64,000 nucleotides of DNA, from the NCBI RefSeq assembly GCF_009938165.1, contig NZ_AP019649.1, forward strand, positions 1,798,001 through 1,862,000, read 5' to 3'. The translations under genes and the position numbers were made by a program. How positions within the stretch are numbered: position 1 is the first letter of the stretch; each line of letters begins with the position of its first letter. Below, one piece after another: positions 39,707-49,152 of the stretch. The DNA is from Vibrio taketomensis (GTDB lineage Bacteria; Pseudomonadota; Gammaproteobacteria; Enterobacterales; Vibrionaceae). A model generated the notes under the pieces. It saw only the letters and a program-made list of their open reading frames with translations, was not told the origin of the DNA and ran no database searches.

Positions 39707-40486
39707 CTAAAAAATATAAGTGACGGTAAAGGTCGTCGCGGTGTTAATCCCTGACTCGATCAAAGGGCTCTTTTCAATATCCCCTTCCAGATTGATATAT
39801 CGCACACCCCCTCCTAAGCGAAATTGAGGCGTTAAATGGAAGTAACCCGACAAACCAATAAAGTATTGACCATCCCAATCAGCATCAAACTCTTCAATTC
39901 CTGCTCGCGCCGCTTCAGCTTGGCTAACACCATACAAATGGTTGTTTATTTTATCGCTATTATAGGAGTAGCCGATTGATGGGGTAATTCCCCATCCGCG
40001 TCCGCGATAAGGCAAGCGCCAAGCAACTTCTCCATATAATCCATTATGTTTTCCGCCAATATCCGTACCCGCTGTCGTCTCAAACATGCCAACTCGCGTC
40101 ATTAATTGATAGCTCACACCACCAAATACTGTCGCTTCGCGTTTATCCATTTTACTTACCACTGGATCATCGGAATCGCTCGGTTTAAGTGTCCGTGGGT
40201 CATAAGCGAGACGAAATACCACATTGTGCGTTGAGCGAATTGGATAAAGGCGATAACCCGCAGTAAAACCGCGCATAAAGAAGTGTTCACCTTCGTAACC
40301 CACAATCGGTATCACCGCTTTATTGGACGGAGTGTCTTTATAAACCGCGGGTGAGTACGAGACCCCGGCACCGAGTGACCATTGACTAATATTGGCAAGA
40401 GCATTCCCACTCACACAACCCAATATCAGACCACCAGCCACCAACACTCCTATTGGAAAAAACTTATTGTTCACATCGACTTCCAT
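39707..40486 (-). CDS. ompV: MipA/OmpV family outer-membrane protein
   Basis: 259-residue barrel protein. Signal peptide about 1-31 (ends GNALA); strands such as SLGAGVSYSPAVYKD, VIPIVGYEGEHFFMRG, GLYGEVAWRLPYRGRGWGITPSIGYSY are characteristic of MipA/OmpV, and the C-terminus TFTVTYIF ends in Phe. Known roles in the family range from scaffold for MltA to osmotic-stress porin; the role here is not determined. The 318-base divergent region with prkA shows no clear operator. Confidence 0.88.
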   Translation of the reverse strand: MEVDVNNKFFPIGVLVAGGLILGCVSGNALANISQWSLGAGVSYSPAVYKDTPSNKAVIPIVGYEGEHFFMRGFTAGYRLYPIRSTHNVVFRLAYDPRTLKPSDSDDPVVSKMDKREATVFGGVSYQLMTRVGMFETTAGTDIGGKHNGLYGEVAWRLPYRGRGWGITPSIGYSYNSDKINNHLYGVSQAEAARAGIEEFDADWDGQYFIGLSGYFHLTPQFRLGGGVRYINLEGDIEKSPLIESGINTATTFTVTYIF

Positions 40487-40804
40487 ACTTTGCGATTAAA
40501 TTTTCGCCGAATGATAACGAACAGCATACCAATTAGCAATAAACTTTATACCGTACGGAAACAAATGAGATAATGACCTAATCCCTTATAAACTCAAAAA
40601 TAAATCTTTTCATCGTCGTAGCTCGTATAACAAGTTGTCCCAAGACTTACGGTACGTTGCTTGAATAGGCTTAAACAATAATTTTGCAAATAAACACATA
40701 TTTTTTAAGCAAAAGTAGAAAAGCCCACTAGTCTTAATTAATGAGGGAAGCGTTAATTTTTGCGAGTTGAATGTCAGTTTGACAGGTTCAGAGGGGAAAT
40801 CATT
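40487..40804. other. Divergent region, ompV-type gene / prkA
   Basis: 318 AT-rich bases. A frame at 40610-40828 on the minus strand is not a convincing protein. It presumably holds the two promoters, with prkA likely stress- or stationary-phase-controlled, but I saw no operator or terminator. Confidence 0.5.
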
Positions 40805-42739
40805 ATGAGCATTTTCGACCATTTCCAAGCGCGCTATGAAGCGTCCAAGGATGAGGAGTTATCTTTACAAGATTTCTTAGCACTGTGTAAAGACGACAAA
40901 AGCGCCTATGCCAATGCGGCGGAGCGTTTATTGATGGCGATTGGAGAGCCTGAGGTGATCGACACCGCTCAGGACCCTCGCCTAAGCCGAATTTTTTCTA
41001 ACCGTGTGATATCACGTTATGAAACATTCAAAGACTTCTATGGTATGGAAGAAGCGATTGAACAAATCGTCTCCTACCTAAAGCATGCCGCACAGGGCTT
41101 AGAAGAACGTAAACAGATCTTATACTTACTCGGCCCAGTGGGTGGTGGTAAATCATCACTTGCTGAAAAGTTAAAAGCATTGATGCAACAACAACCGATT
41201 TACGTACTGTCCGCTAACGGTGAGCGCAGTCCAGTGAATGACCATCCATTCTGCTTATTTGATTCGAATGAAGATGGTGAATTACTAAAACAAGAATACG
41301 GCATTGAAACTCGTTACCTTCGCTCAATCATGTCGCCATGGGCAGCAAAACGCTTACACGAATTTGGCGGTGATATTTCTAAGTTTAAAGTAGTTAAGGT
41401 GCGTCCTTCCATTCTTGACCAACTTGCGGTGGCGAAAACAGAGCCAGGTGATGAAAACAACCAAGACATCTCATCACTTGTTGGTAAAGTCGACATTCGC
41501 ATGCTGGAGCACTATTCACAAGACGACCCTGATGCGTATAGCTACTCAGGTGCGTTGTGTAAAGCCAACCAAGGCTTGATGGAGTTCGTTGAGATGTTTA
41601 AAGCACCGATTAAAGTGCTGCATCCATTGTTGACCGCGACTCAAGAAGGCAACTATAACGGTACTGAAGGTCTCTCCGCGCTACCGTTTGATGGCATGAT
41701 TCTCGCGCACTCAAATGAATCTGAATGGCAAACCTTCCGCAACAATAAGAACAACGAAGCATTCTTAGACCGTGTTTACATCGTCAAAGTACCTTACTGT
41801 TTGCGTGTATCAGAAGAAGTGAAGATCTACCAGAAGCTGCTTGACCATTCAGAGCTATCAAAAGCACCTTGCTCACCAAGCACGCTCGATTTGCTCGCAC
41901 AGTTCAGTATTCTTTCACGTTTGAAAGAGCCAGAAAACTCGTCCATTTTCTCTAAAATGCGTGTCTATGATGGTGAAACACTGAAAGATACCGATCCGAA
42001 AGCCAAGAGCTATCAAGAATATCGCGATTATGCAGGTGTGGATGAAGGGATGGCCGGTCTATCGACTCGTTTTGCCTTTAAGATCCTATCGCGCGTATTC
42101 AACTTCGATCAAACAGAAGTCGCAGCAAACCCAGTGCACTTGTTCTACGTTATAGAACAGCAGGTCGAGCGTGAACAGTTCCCGCAAGACGTCTCTGATC
42201 GTTATCTTGAGTTTTTAAAAGGCTACCTAGTTCCGCGTTACGTAGAGTTTATCGGTAAAGAAATTCAGACTGCGTATCTAGAATCATACTCAGAGTACGG
42301 CCAAAACATTTTCGACCGTTACGTCACTTATGCTGACTTCTGGATTCAGGATCAAGAGTACCGCGATCCAGAGACAGGTCAATTGTTCGACCGTTCCGCA
42401 TTGAACAACGAACTGGAAAAAATAGAGAAAACCGCAGGCATCAGCAATCCGAAAGATTTCCGTAATGAAATCGTGAACTTTGTATTGCGTGCCCGTGCCA
42501 ACAACAATGGCTCAAACCCAGTTTGGACCAGCTACGAAAAACTACGCACCGTGATCGAGAAGAAAATGTTCTCCAATACTGAAGAGCTACTTCCGGTTAT
42601 CTCTTTCAATGCGAAAACCTCTTCTGAAGATCAGAAGAAACACGACGACTTTGTCGCTCGCATGATGGAGAAAGGTTACACAGAGAAACAAGTCCGCTTG
42701 CTATCTGAATGGTACCTACGCGTTCGTAAATCATCTTAA
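40805..42739 (+). CDS. prkA: PrkA family serine protein kinase (YeaG)
   Basis: 644 residues. AAA-type N-terminal domain with Walker A GPVGGGKSS at about residue 111, then the PrkA C-terminal kinase-like domain (about 390 onward, FAFKILSRVFNFDQTEV, KEIQTAYLESYSEYGQNIFDRYV). YeaG in E. coli is a stress and nitrogen-starvation factor. The start is ATG 40805 behind AGAGGGGAAATC; the longer frame from 40760 is upstream leader. It is followed by yeaH and spoVR, the standard triplet; a stable hairpin lies in the gap to yeaH. Confidence 0.96.
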   Translation: MSIFDHFQARYEASKDEELSLQDFLALCKDDKSAYANAAERLLMAIGEPEVIDTAQDPRLSRIFSNRVISRYETFKDFYGMEEAIEQIVSYLKHAAQGLEERKQILYLLGPVGGGKSSLAEKLKALMQQQPIYVLSANGERSPVNDHPFCLFDSNEDGELLKQEYGIETRYLRSIMSPWAAKRLHEFGGDISKFKVVKVRPSILDQLAVAKTEPGDENNQDISSLVGKVDIRMLEHYSQDDPDAYSYSGALCKANQGLMEFVEMFKAPIKVLHPLLTATQEGNYNGTEGLSALPFDGMILAHSNESEWQTFRNNKNNEAFLDRVYIVKVPYCLRVSEEVKIYQKLLDHSELSKAPCSPSTLDLLAQFSILSRLKEPENSSIFSKMRVYDGETLKDTDPKAKSYQEYRDYAGVDEGMAGLSTRFAFKILSRVFNFDQTEVAANPVHLFYVIEQQVEREQFPQDVSDRYLEFLKGYLVPRYVEFIGKEIQTAYLESYSEYGQNIFDRYVTYADFWIQDQEYRDPETGQLFDRSALNNELEKIEKTAGISNPKDFRNEIVNFVLRARANNNGSNPVWTSYEKLRTVIEKKMFSNTEELLPVISFNAKTSSEDQKKHDDFVARMMEKGYTEKQVRLLSEWYLRVRKSS

Positions 42740-42782
42740 TCGCAACGAAATCCTCTCGCTACAGAGGATTGCCCATCGAGTA

Positions 42783-42807
42783 CCTGCCAGAGCTTGTCTC
42801 TGGCAGG
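42783..42807 (+). promoter_or_regulatory. Stable intercistronic hairpin between prkA and yeaH
   Basis: Perfect 10-base arms CCTGCCAGAG / CTCTGGCAGG around CTTGT, without a following T-tract. Likely an mRNA processing or stabilising element rather than a terminator. Confidence 0.6.
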
Positions 42808-42864
42808 AGATTGGATGCAATTTGCGTGTAGTGGTTTCTGGCACGTATTTATAAGGGGTGACTC

Positions 42865-44136
42865 ATGGCGCAATTTATTGACAGGCGACTAAATGGTAAG
42901 AATAAAAGTGCTGTAAATAGACAGCGTTTTATTCGTCGCCATAAAGAAAAAATCAAAGAGTCGGTGGCAGATGCGGTTAATCGCCGTTCCATTACCAATA
43001 CTGAAACTGGCGAAGACGTTTCTATTCCGCACAAAGACATTACCGAACCCGTTTTCCATCAAGGAAAAGGGGGACTAAGAGAACGCGTTCATCCTGGCAA
43101 TGATCAATTTATCCAGGGTGACAAAATTGAGCGACCAAAAGGCGGCGGTGGCGGTGGCGGCACTGGTGACGGTGACGCAAGCCCAGACGGTGAAGGTCAA
43201 GATGACTTTGTGTTTCAAATTTCAAAAGATGAATATTTGGACATTCTTTTTGAAGATCTCGCACTACCCAATCTTGAGAAGACTCAAGTCAACAAGATCA
43301 CCGAATGGAAAACCCATCGAGCCGGTTACCAAACCGCTGGCGTACCCGCTAATATCGCGATCGTAAAATCTTTGCAGCAATCACTTGCTCGCCGTACAGC
43401 AATGACCGCGGGTAAACGTCGTATGATGCATGAGCTTGAAGAAGAGTTGCAACGCATTCAAAACCAAGAGCCTGCACAGTTAATTGAAGAGCGCCGTTTA
43501 AAAGAAGAAATTGATGCGCTTCGCAAGAAGATCGATCGTGTGCCATTTATCGATACCTTCGACCTCCGCTTTAAAAACTATGAGCGACGCCCTATTCCAT
43601 CAAGCCAAGCGGTAATGTTCTGCTTAATGGATGTATCCGGCTCTATGGATCAAGCGACCAAGGACATCGCCAAACGTTTCTACGTACTGCTTTATTTGTT
43701 CTTAACTCGTACCTATGAAAATGTTGAAGTGGTCTTTATTCGTCACCACACTCAAGCTAAAGAAGTCGATGAACATGAATTCTTCTACTCGCAAGAGACG
43801 GGTGGCACGATTGTTTCAAGTGCACTCAAGTTGATGAACGAAATCGTGGCAGACCGCTTCCCTATCGGCCAATGGAATATTTATGCAGCACAAGCTTCCG
43901 ATGGTGATAATTGGGCCGATGACTCACCTCGCTGCAGAGAAATTCTGCAAGAAGGTTTACTGCCTAAATGTCAGTACTATTCCTATATAGAGATTACTCG
44001 TCGTTCACATCAAACCTTGTGGCATGAGTATGAAAAACTAGAGAGTGCGTTTAGTAACTTTGCGATGAAGAACATTCGTAGCGTCGATGACATTTTTCCG
44101 GTGTTTAGGGAATTGTTCAAAAAGGAAAACGCTTAG
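42865..44136 (+). CDS. yeaH: YeaH/YhbH family protein (DUF444)
   Basis: 423 residues, cytoplasmic. A basic N-terminus ([19 protein letters not shown]), a glycine-rich linker at about residues 92-110, and a C-terminal von Willebrand A-like domain with the metal-ion site DVSGS at residues 256-260. The family always sits with PrkA and SpoVR homologues and is thought to work in the same stress pathway. The gap to spoVR is only 9 bases with a GGAGG ribosome site, so both are translated together. Confidence 0.95.
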   Translation: MAQFIDRRLNGKNKSAVNRQRFIRRHKEKIKESVADAVNRRSITNTETGEDVSIPHKDITEPVFHQGKGGLRERVHPGNDQFIQGDKIERPKGGGGGGGTGDGDASPDGEGQDDFVFQISKDEYLDILFEDLALPNLEKTQVNKITEWKTHRAGYQTAGVPANIAIVKSLQQSLARRTAMTAGKRRMMHELEEELQRIQNQEPAQLIEERRLKEEIDALRKKIDRVPFIDTFDLRFKNYERRPIPSSQAVMFCLMDVSGSMDQATKDIAKRFYVLLYLFLTRTYENVEVVFIRHHTQAKEVDEHEFFYSQETGGTIVSSALKLMNEIVADRFPIGQWNIYAAQASDGDNWADDSPRCREILQEGLLPKCQYYSYIEITRRSHQTLWHEYEKLESAFSNFAMKNIRSVDDIFPVFRELFKKENA

Positions 44137-44145
44137 GGAGGCAGC

Positions 44146-45681
44146 ATGACAACATCAACGACGAAAAACAAACATAAGCTGTTGCCTGATGGACCAGACT
44201 GGACTTTTGGCTTATTGGAGCGCTATCACGTAGAAATCAAGCGAGTAGCACAGCACTACAAATTGGATACCTACCCTAACCAAATTGAAGTGATCACTTC
44301 AGAACAAATGATGGATGCCTACTCCAGTATCGGCATGCCAATCAACTACAATCACTGGTCGTTCGGTAAGAAGTTTATTCAAACGGAACAGGGCTACAAG
44401 CACGGTCAGATGGGGCTTGCCTATGAGATCGTGATTAACTCCAATCCATGTATCGCGTATTTAATGGAAGAGAATACCGTCACCATGCAAGCGCTTGTGA
44501 TGGCGCATGCGTGTTACGGCCATAACTCATTTTTCAAGGGTAACTACCTGTTCCAAGCATGGACTGATGCCGGGTCTATTATTGACTACTTACTCTTTGC
44601 CAAGAAATACATCGCCGAATGTGAACAAAAGTACGGCGAGAAAGAAGTCGAAGAGCTTCTAGACTCTTGCCACGCTTTAATGAACTACGGCGTAGACCGC
44701 TACAAACGTCCAGAGAAAATCTCGATTGCAGAAGAGAAAAGCCGCCAAGAAGAACGTGAGGCCTATTTGCAATCTCAAGTGAACGACTTGTGGCGCACCG
44801 TTCCTAAATCAACCGAGAAAGAGCAGAATGAGAAAGTGCGCTTCCCAAGTGAACCGCAAGAAAATATTCTCTACTTTATTGAAAAACATGCACCACTGTT
44901 AGAATCTTGGCAGCGAGAAATCGTACGTATCGTGCGAAAAGTCAGCCAATATTTCTACCCGCAAAAACAAACCCAAGTAATGAACGAAGGTTGGGCAACC
45001 TTCTGGCACTACACCATTTTGAACCATCTTTATGATGAGGGTGTCGTATCAGAGCGCTTCATCTTGGAGTTTTTACATAGCCATACAGCGGTTGTTGCTC
45101 AACCTGCTTACAACAGCCCATATTTTAGCGGTATCAACCCATACGCGCTTGGCTTTGCCATGTTCCGAGATATTCGCCGAATCTGTGAAGAGCCTACTGA
45201 TGAAGACAAAGAGTGGTTCCCTGAGTTGGCAGGTAGCGACTGGTTAGAAGCCGTGCATTTTGCAATGCACAACTTCAAAGACGAAAGTTTTATCAGCCAA
45301 TATCTATCGCCTAAATTGATTCGTGATTTCAAGCTATTTTCAGTGCTTGATGATGACCGACGTAACTATATTGAGGTCAGCCATATTCACGATGATATGG
45401 GTTATCGTGCAATCCGAGAAAAACTCGCTGCACAATATAATCTCAGCAACCTAGAACCAAATATTCAGGTGTTTAATGTTGATGTGCGTGGTGATCGGTC
45501 TATGACGCTGCAATACGTTCCTCAAGACCGTATTCCACTACACGAGAGCTTTAGTGAGGTACTAAAACATCTCTACCGTTTGTGGGGCTTTGATGTCATC
45601 TTAGAAGAAGTCAAAGAGTCTGGACGCAGAGAAATCATCGGTACCTGTCCACAGCGTAATCACTACGACTCGGGTATCTAG
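44146..45681 (+). CDS. ycgB: SpoVR family protein (YcgB)
   Basis: 511-residue SpoVR-family protein. Conserved regions include LPDGPDWTF near the N-terminus, HACYGHNSFFKGNYLF, VMNEGWATFWHY with HExxH-like surroundings, and the C-terminal IPLHESFSEVLKHLYRLWGF. SpoVR works in cortex formation in Bacillus, but proteobacterial YcgB belongs to a non-sporulation stress module with PrkA and YeaH. Full length, ends at a bidirectional terminator. Confidence 0.95.
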   Translation: MTTSTTKNKHKLLPDGPDWTFGLLERYHVEIKRVAQHYKLDTYPNQIEVITSEQMMDAYSSIGMPINYNHWSFGKKFIQTEQGYKHGQMGLAYEIVINSNPCIAYLMEENTVTMQALVMAHACYGHNSFFKGNYLFQAWTDAGSIIDYLLFAKKYIAECEQKYGEKEVEELLDSCHALMNYGVDRYKRPEKISIAEEKSRQEEREAYLQSQVNDLWRTVPKSTEKEQNEKVRFPSEPQENILYFIEKHAPLLESWQREIVRIVRKVSQYFYPQKQTQVMNEGWATFWHYTILNHLYDEGVVSERFILEFLHSHTAVVAQPAYNSPYFSGINPYALGFAMFRDIRRICEEPTDEDKEWFPELAGSDWLEAVHFAMHNFKDESFISQYLSPKLIRDFKLFSVLDDDRRNYIEVSHIHDDMGYRAIREKLAAQYNLSNLEPNIQVFNVDVRGDRSMTLQYVPQDRIPLHESFSEVLKHLYRLWGFDVILEEVKESGRREIIGTCPQRNHYDSGI

Positions 45682-45703
45682 CACTAACCACTCTCCGGAA
45701 AGT

Positions 45704-45736
45704 AAAAAGGTTCATCACGACAATGAACCTTTTTAA
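45704..45736. terminator. Bidirectional terminator between ycgB and narP
   Basis: Stem AAAAAGGTTCAT / ATGAACCTTTTT with loop CACGACA; it serves both converging genes. Confidence 0.88.
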
Positions 45737-45762
45737 ATTTAAATAGTGTTGGTTTAGATAGT

Positions 45763-46392
45763 TTAGCGATCGCCAAATCGTTCTAAATACATGACTGTCG
45801 CCGCGGTGCGCGACGGCACGCTGAGTTTTTTCAATAAACTCTTCATATGCACTTTTACCGTAGACTCGGAAATAAAGAGATTGTCTGCTATCTGCTTATT
45901 GCGTAACCCTTTGGCCACTTGGCGAAGGATCTGCATTTCTCGGTCAGTCAACGCATCAAATACGTCGTTTTGATGCTCTCTTTCCGCTAGATACTGAGAC
46001 ACTTCTTTACTGTAGGCCTTATCACCGCTAAGGCTCGTTTTGAGTACTTCAATTAACTCATCTGGTTCAGTGTCTTTCAGCAGGTAGCCGTCCGCACCAG
46101 CTTTAACTAACGCATCAATATCTGCCGGGCTGTCTGACACCGTCAGTATCACAATACTCGCGTCGCTGCCGTCCGCACGCAGTGCATTGAGTGTGTCTAA
46201 CCCCGACATACCCTTCATATTAAGATCGAGCAAAATCAAGTCTGGTTCGACTTCATGGGCAATAGCAACCGCTTCTGCACCAGAAGATGCTTCAGCGATA
46301 ACCTGAAATTCATCTTCAAAGCTCAACAACTGATTAAGCCCTCGACGCATGAGTGGGTGATCATCCACTAGCATTACTTTACATTGAGTCAA
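45763..46392 (-). CDS. narP: Nitrate/nitrite response regulator NarP
   Basis: 209 residues, NarL/FixJ family. Receiver domain with Asp56 (LILLDLNMKG) and Asp10-Asp11, then a LuxR-type helix-turn-helix (LTDREMQILRQVAKGLRNKQIA, ISESTVKVHMKSLLKKL). Its start overlaps the narQ stop by 14 bases, so kinase and regulator are co-translated. It should control the divergent nap operon in response to nitrate or nitrite. Confidence 0.93.
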   Translation of the reverse strand: MTQCKVMLVDDHPLMRRGLNQLLSFEDEFQVIAEASSGAEAVAIAHEVEPDLILLDLNMKGMSGLDTLNALRADGSDASIVILTVSDSPADIDALVKAGADGYLLKDTEPDELIEVLKTSLSGDKAYSKEVSQYLAEREHQNDVFDALTDREMQILRQVAKGLRNKQIADNLFISESTVKVHMKSLLKKLSVPSRTAATVMYLERFGDR

Positions 46393-48101
46393 AGTTTTGG
46401 TCCTTTATTCTTGGATAGGTCAACACTACCTCGCAGCCTTTTTGCTTAGCACTATTAATCGAGAGTTGTCCATTAAGACGACTGGCGCGCTCATGCATAA
46501 TTGATAAGCCATAGTGGTTAATTTTATCTTGTTGATTTTCGATGCCAATACCATCATCTTTGACGATTATCGTCACTGTATCGACATTTTCGCTGCAACT
46601 TATTTCAATTTTAGTTGCTTCAGAATGTTTAATCGCATTAATCGTTGCCTCACGAATTAACTGTAGCAAATGTACTTGTTCATGTGCGTCCAAATCCGCA
46701 GAAGGTAATTGATTATTTAGAACAATCGTTGCGCTAGTTTGCTCTTGTAACTCATGTAAAGTTTGCTGCAAACTCGCACCAAAACTCCCTTCTTTAATCG
46801 ACAAACGAAACGTCGTCAGCAATTCCCTTAAATGGGTGTAAGCCCCCGATAATGCCGAGTCTAAATCGCTGACCACAGAGCTTGCTTTATCCAAAGAAGA
46901 TGATTGCTCAAGCTTTGACATCACACGCTTTAACAGAGATACCTGAATTTTCAGATAAGACAGCGATTGTGCTAACGAGTCATGCAGTTCACGAGCTATC
47001 GTGGCGCGCTCTTCCAGCAAAAGCAATTGTTCTGATTGACGCTGTGCTTGGTTGTAATAAACCGCTCGCGACAGGATTCGTACAAAGTTATCAATTAGAT
47101 CTTGATCGGGACATGGCAACTGCCAATTCCAATATAGCCGCCCTAATTCCACACCATCTAATGTCAATTTCTGGCTGGATAAATTGTGTTCGGACAATTC
47201 CCCATTAAACAATAACAATGGATTTTCATCACCATCACCAACTTCTAATTTAACCGCAGTTACCCCCTCAATATTCATAATATACTGCAAGATCGCCGCA
47301 AAGTTATCAGGTGTAATCCGAGAAGCTGTTAACTCTATGGAAGACTTATACAGCAGTTGTAACGACTGGTTAGCATGCTGCAATTTATGAGTTTTTTCGT
47401 TTACTGCACTTTCAAGTCCTCGGTATAACTCACCTAACTCTTTAGCAGTAGCATTAAACGTCTTGGTCAAAATCCCCATTTCATTGTCGCTGACAACCCG
47501 CAATTCCACATCAAACGACCTTGATTGTATCTGCTCACTTGCCACCACCATCGCTTTCAATGGCTGAACAATTTCTCTGCGCACAAACAGCACCACAAAT
47601 ATGCTGGTGAACAAAATACCACCTAAACCAATCGCGCCAGCCCAAGCAAGGTTCTCCATTTTTTTCTCGGAAAACTGTTGTAACTTAGATACAAAGCCAT
47701 CAATTTGCCTGACAAATTCCGGCACTAACTGTAAATATAAGCTTCGGTTCTCGCTCTGAAGCACCTCTTTTAACTCATACCAGCGCACGATCAATTGATA
47801 ATAATCTTGCGTGATGTCTTCAGGCACATCCCAATTTTGCAACGCTTTCATTGATGGCGAGTAAATCGAGTTTTCAAATAAAAAATATGTGAAGAAAAAT
47901 TATCAGATTGCGATTGGATATCATGAGCAAGTCGATAGCTTTGCATACGCATTGAACCCGCAACGTTAAGGCTTCTGCATCATTCAAGCTCGAGGCCATT
48001 AATACAAATGCGTAACCAATAGTGGTTACTGATAGCAGTACAATCAGAGATAACGCTTTAGCAATGGTGCTCGTTACTGATTTATTGATAGTTTTAATCA
48101 A
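46379..48101 (-). pseudogene. narQ: Nitrate/nitrite sensor kinase NarQ, two frameshifts
   Basis: Membrane sensor kinase with repaired length 574 residues. First membrane helix about 15-36, then the nitrate-binding P-box helix, recovered only after restoring a base near 47967-47972 (NVAGSMRMQSYRL, with the conserved Gly-Ser-x-Arg-Met-Gln). The frame is lost again in the T-run at 47880-47885 and resumes FENSIYSPSMKALQNW. Downstream are the second helix (about 47600), HAMP, and a HisKA_3 domain (ARELHDSLAQSL with phospho-His) and HATPase motif (DDGIGI). Both breaks act as one-base deletions. A sensor with an intact partner NarP and nap operon is expected to be functional. Confidence 0.88.
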
Positions 48102-48196
48102 CCCAACCTCTTCTTAGCTTGCGTGTACGCAATAGTCGCAATTTTTTCACAAGCTTATCCGCAGCGCTAATTTTCATTTAAATCTAATTCACCAAT

Positions 48197-48210
48197 TTGA
48201 TCTAGAACAA
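48197..48210 (+). promoter_or_regulatory. FNR-like site in the narQ-napF divergent region
   Basis: TTGAT-CTAG-AACAA matches nine of ten FNR consensus positions and lies about 130 bases before napF. Next to it at 48222-48240 is an imperfect palindrome (TACCCCT ... GGAGGTA) loosely like NarP heptamers but with off spacing. Confidence 0.45.
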
Positions 48211-48337
48211 TTCCTACCCTAAATACCCCTTGGAGGTATTTATACAAATATTACAAAACCTACAATTTAAATATTGATAAATGAAAGGTTGTTAACAAGC
48301 GCCTGACTCTGTGACCACGGTAGGAAAGATAATTTTC

Positions 48338-48823
48338 ATGGTTGATCTTGCAAGAAGACGACTTTTTACCCGTAAAGCGAATAGCGAAGATTCACTTTTT
48401 CTACCATGGTTAAGTGAGCCTGCGCGATTTACCGATCTTTGCACACAATGCGGTAAGTGTGTCACAGCCTGCGAAACACAGATTATCGTCAAAGGCGATG
48501 GTGGGTTTCCACAAGTAGATTTCTCTATCGACGAATGCACGTTTTGTTACCAATGTGCGCAAAGCTGTCCCGAGCACTTGTTCGTCGCACAAGATCGATC
48601 TCCTTGGCAAGCCAGAGCAAGTATTAACAATCAATGTTTAGCAGAACAGAACGTCGAGTGTCGCGCATGTGGTGAGAGTTGCGAACAAATGGCCATCACA
48701 TTTGAGCTTGCTGTTGGCCGAGTTGCGCAGCCTAGACTGTCACTTGAACAATGCAACGGCTGTGGAGCCTGCGTTTCTATCTGTCCGACGGCATCTATCA
48801 AAGTGAGCAATGTCAGCGCATGA
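48338..48823 (+). CDS. napF: Ferredoxin-type protein NapF
   Basis: 161 residues with four cysteine clusters: CTQCGKCVTAC, CTFCYQCAQSCP, CRACGESC and CNGCGACVSICP, which bind 4Fe-4S centres. NapF interacts with NapA in the cytoplasm before export. The start ATG 48338 (MVDLARRRLF) is preferred to the frame start at 48311. Its stop overlaps an ATG (48820) of the napD frame. Confidence 0.92.
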   Translation: MVDLARRRLFTRKANSEDSLFLPWLSEPARFTDLCTQCGKCVTACETQIIVKGDGGFPQVDFSIDECTFCYQCAQSCPEHLFVAQDRSPWQARASINNQCLAEQNVECRACGESCEQMAITFELAVGRVAQPRLSLEQCNGCGACVSICPTASIKVSNVSA

Positions 48824-48846
48824 CACGTAAAACAAGAGAGCAACTA

Positions 48847-49152
48847 ATGCCAAATAAAGAAGTTCATATATCAAGTTTGATTGTCCACGCAGCACCGCAA
48901 CATTTGGATAGCGTTAAAGCCCAAATCACTCTACTCGACAGCACCGAAATATATGGCGATAGCCCTGAGGGAAAAATTGTGGTGGTTTTAGAAACCCACA
49001 CTCACGGCTTTATTACCGACATCATCGATAAAATCAACAATTTTGAGCATGTCATCAGCACGGTCATGGTTTACCACCAGATCGAAACCGAACTCGATGA
49101 CGAGCAAACACACACTGGAACACAACAATCCCACGTAGAGGGTGAAGTATGA
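48847..49152 (+). CDS. napD: NapA signal-peptide chaperone NapD
   Basis: 101 residues, NapD family ([40 protein letters not shown]). It binds the Tat signal of NapA until cofactor loading is complete. ATG 48847 was taken because the family begins just before EVHISSL; ATG 48820 is possible. The stop overlaps the napA start by four bases (ATGA). Confidence 0.92.
   Translation: MPNKEVHISSLIVHAAPQHLDSVKAQITLLDSTEIYGDSPEGKIVVVLETHTHGFITDIIDKINNFEHVISTVMVYHQIETELDDEQTHTGTQQSHVEGEV

Noticed and set aside
40610..40828. Minus-strand frame between the ompV-type gene and prkA
   Set aside because: It overlaps the prkA start and has no signs of a protein.
48222..48240. Canonical NarP 7-2-7 site
   Set aside because: The half-sites are separated by one base rather than two and one heptamer has a mismatch, so it is only reported as an imperfect palindrome.
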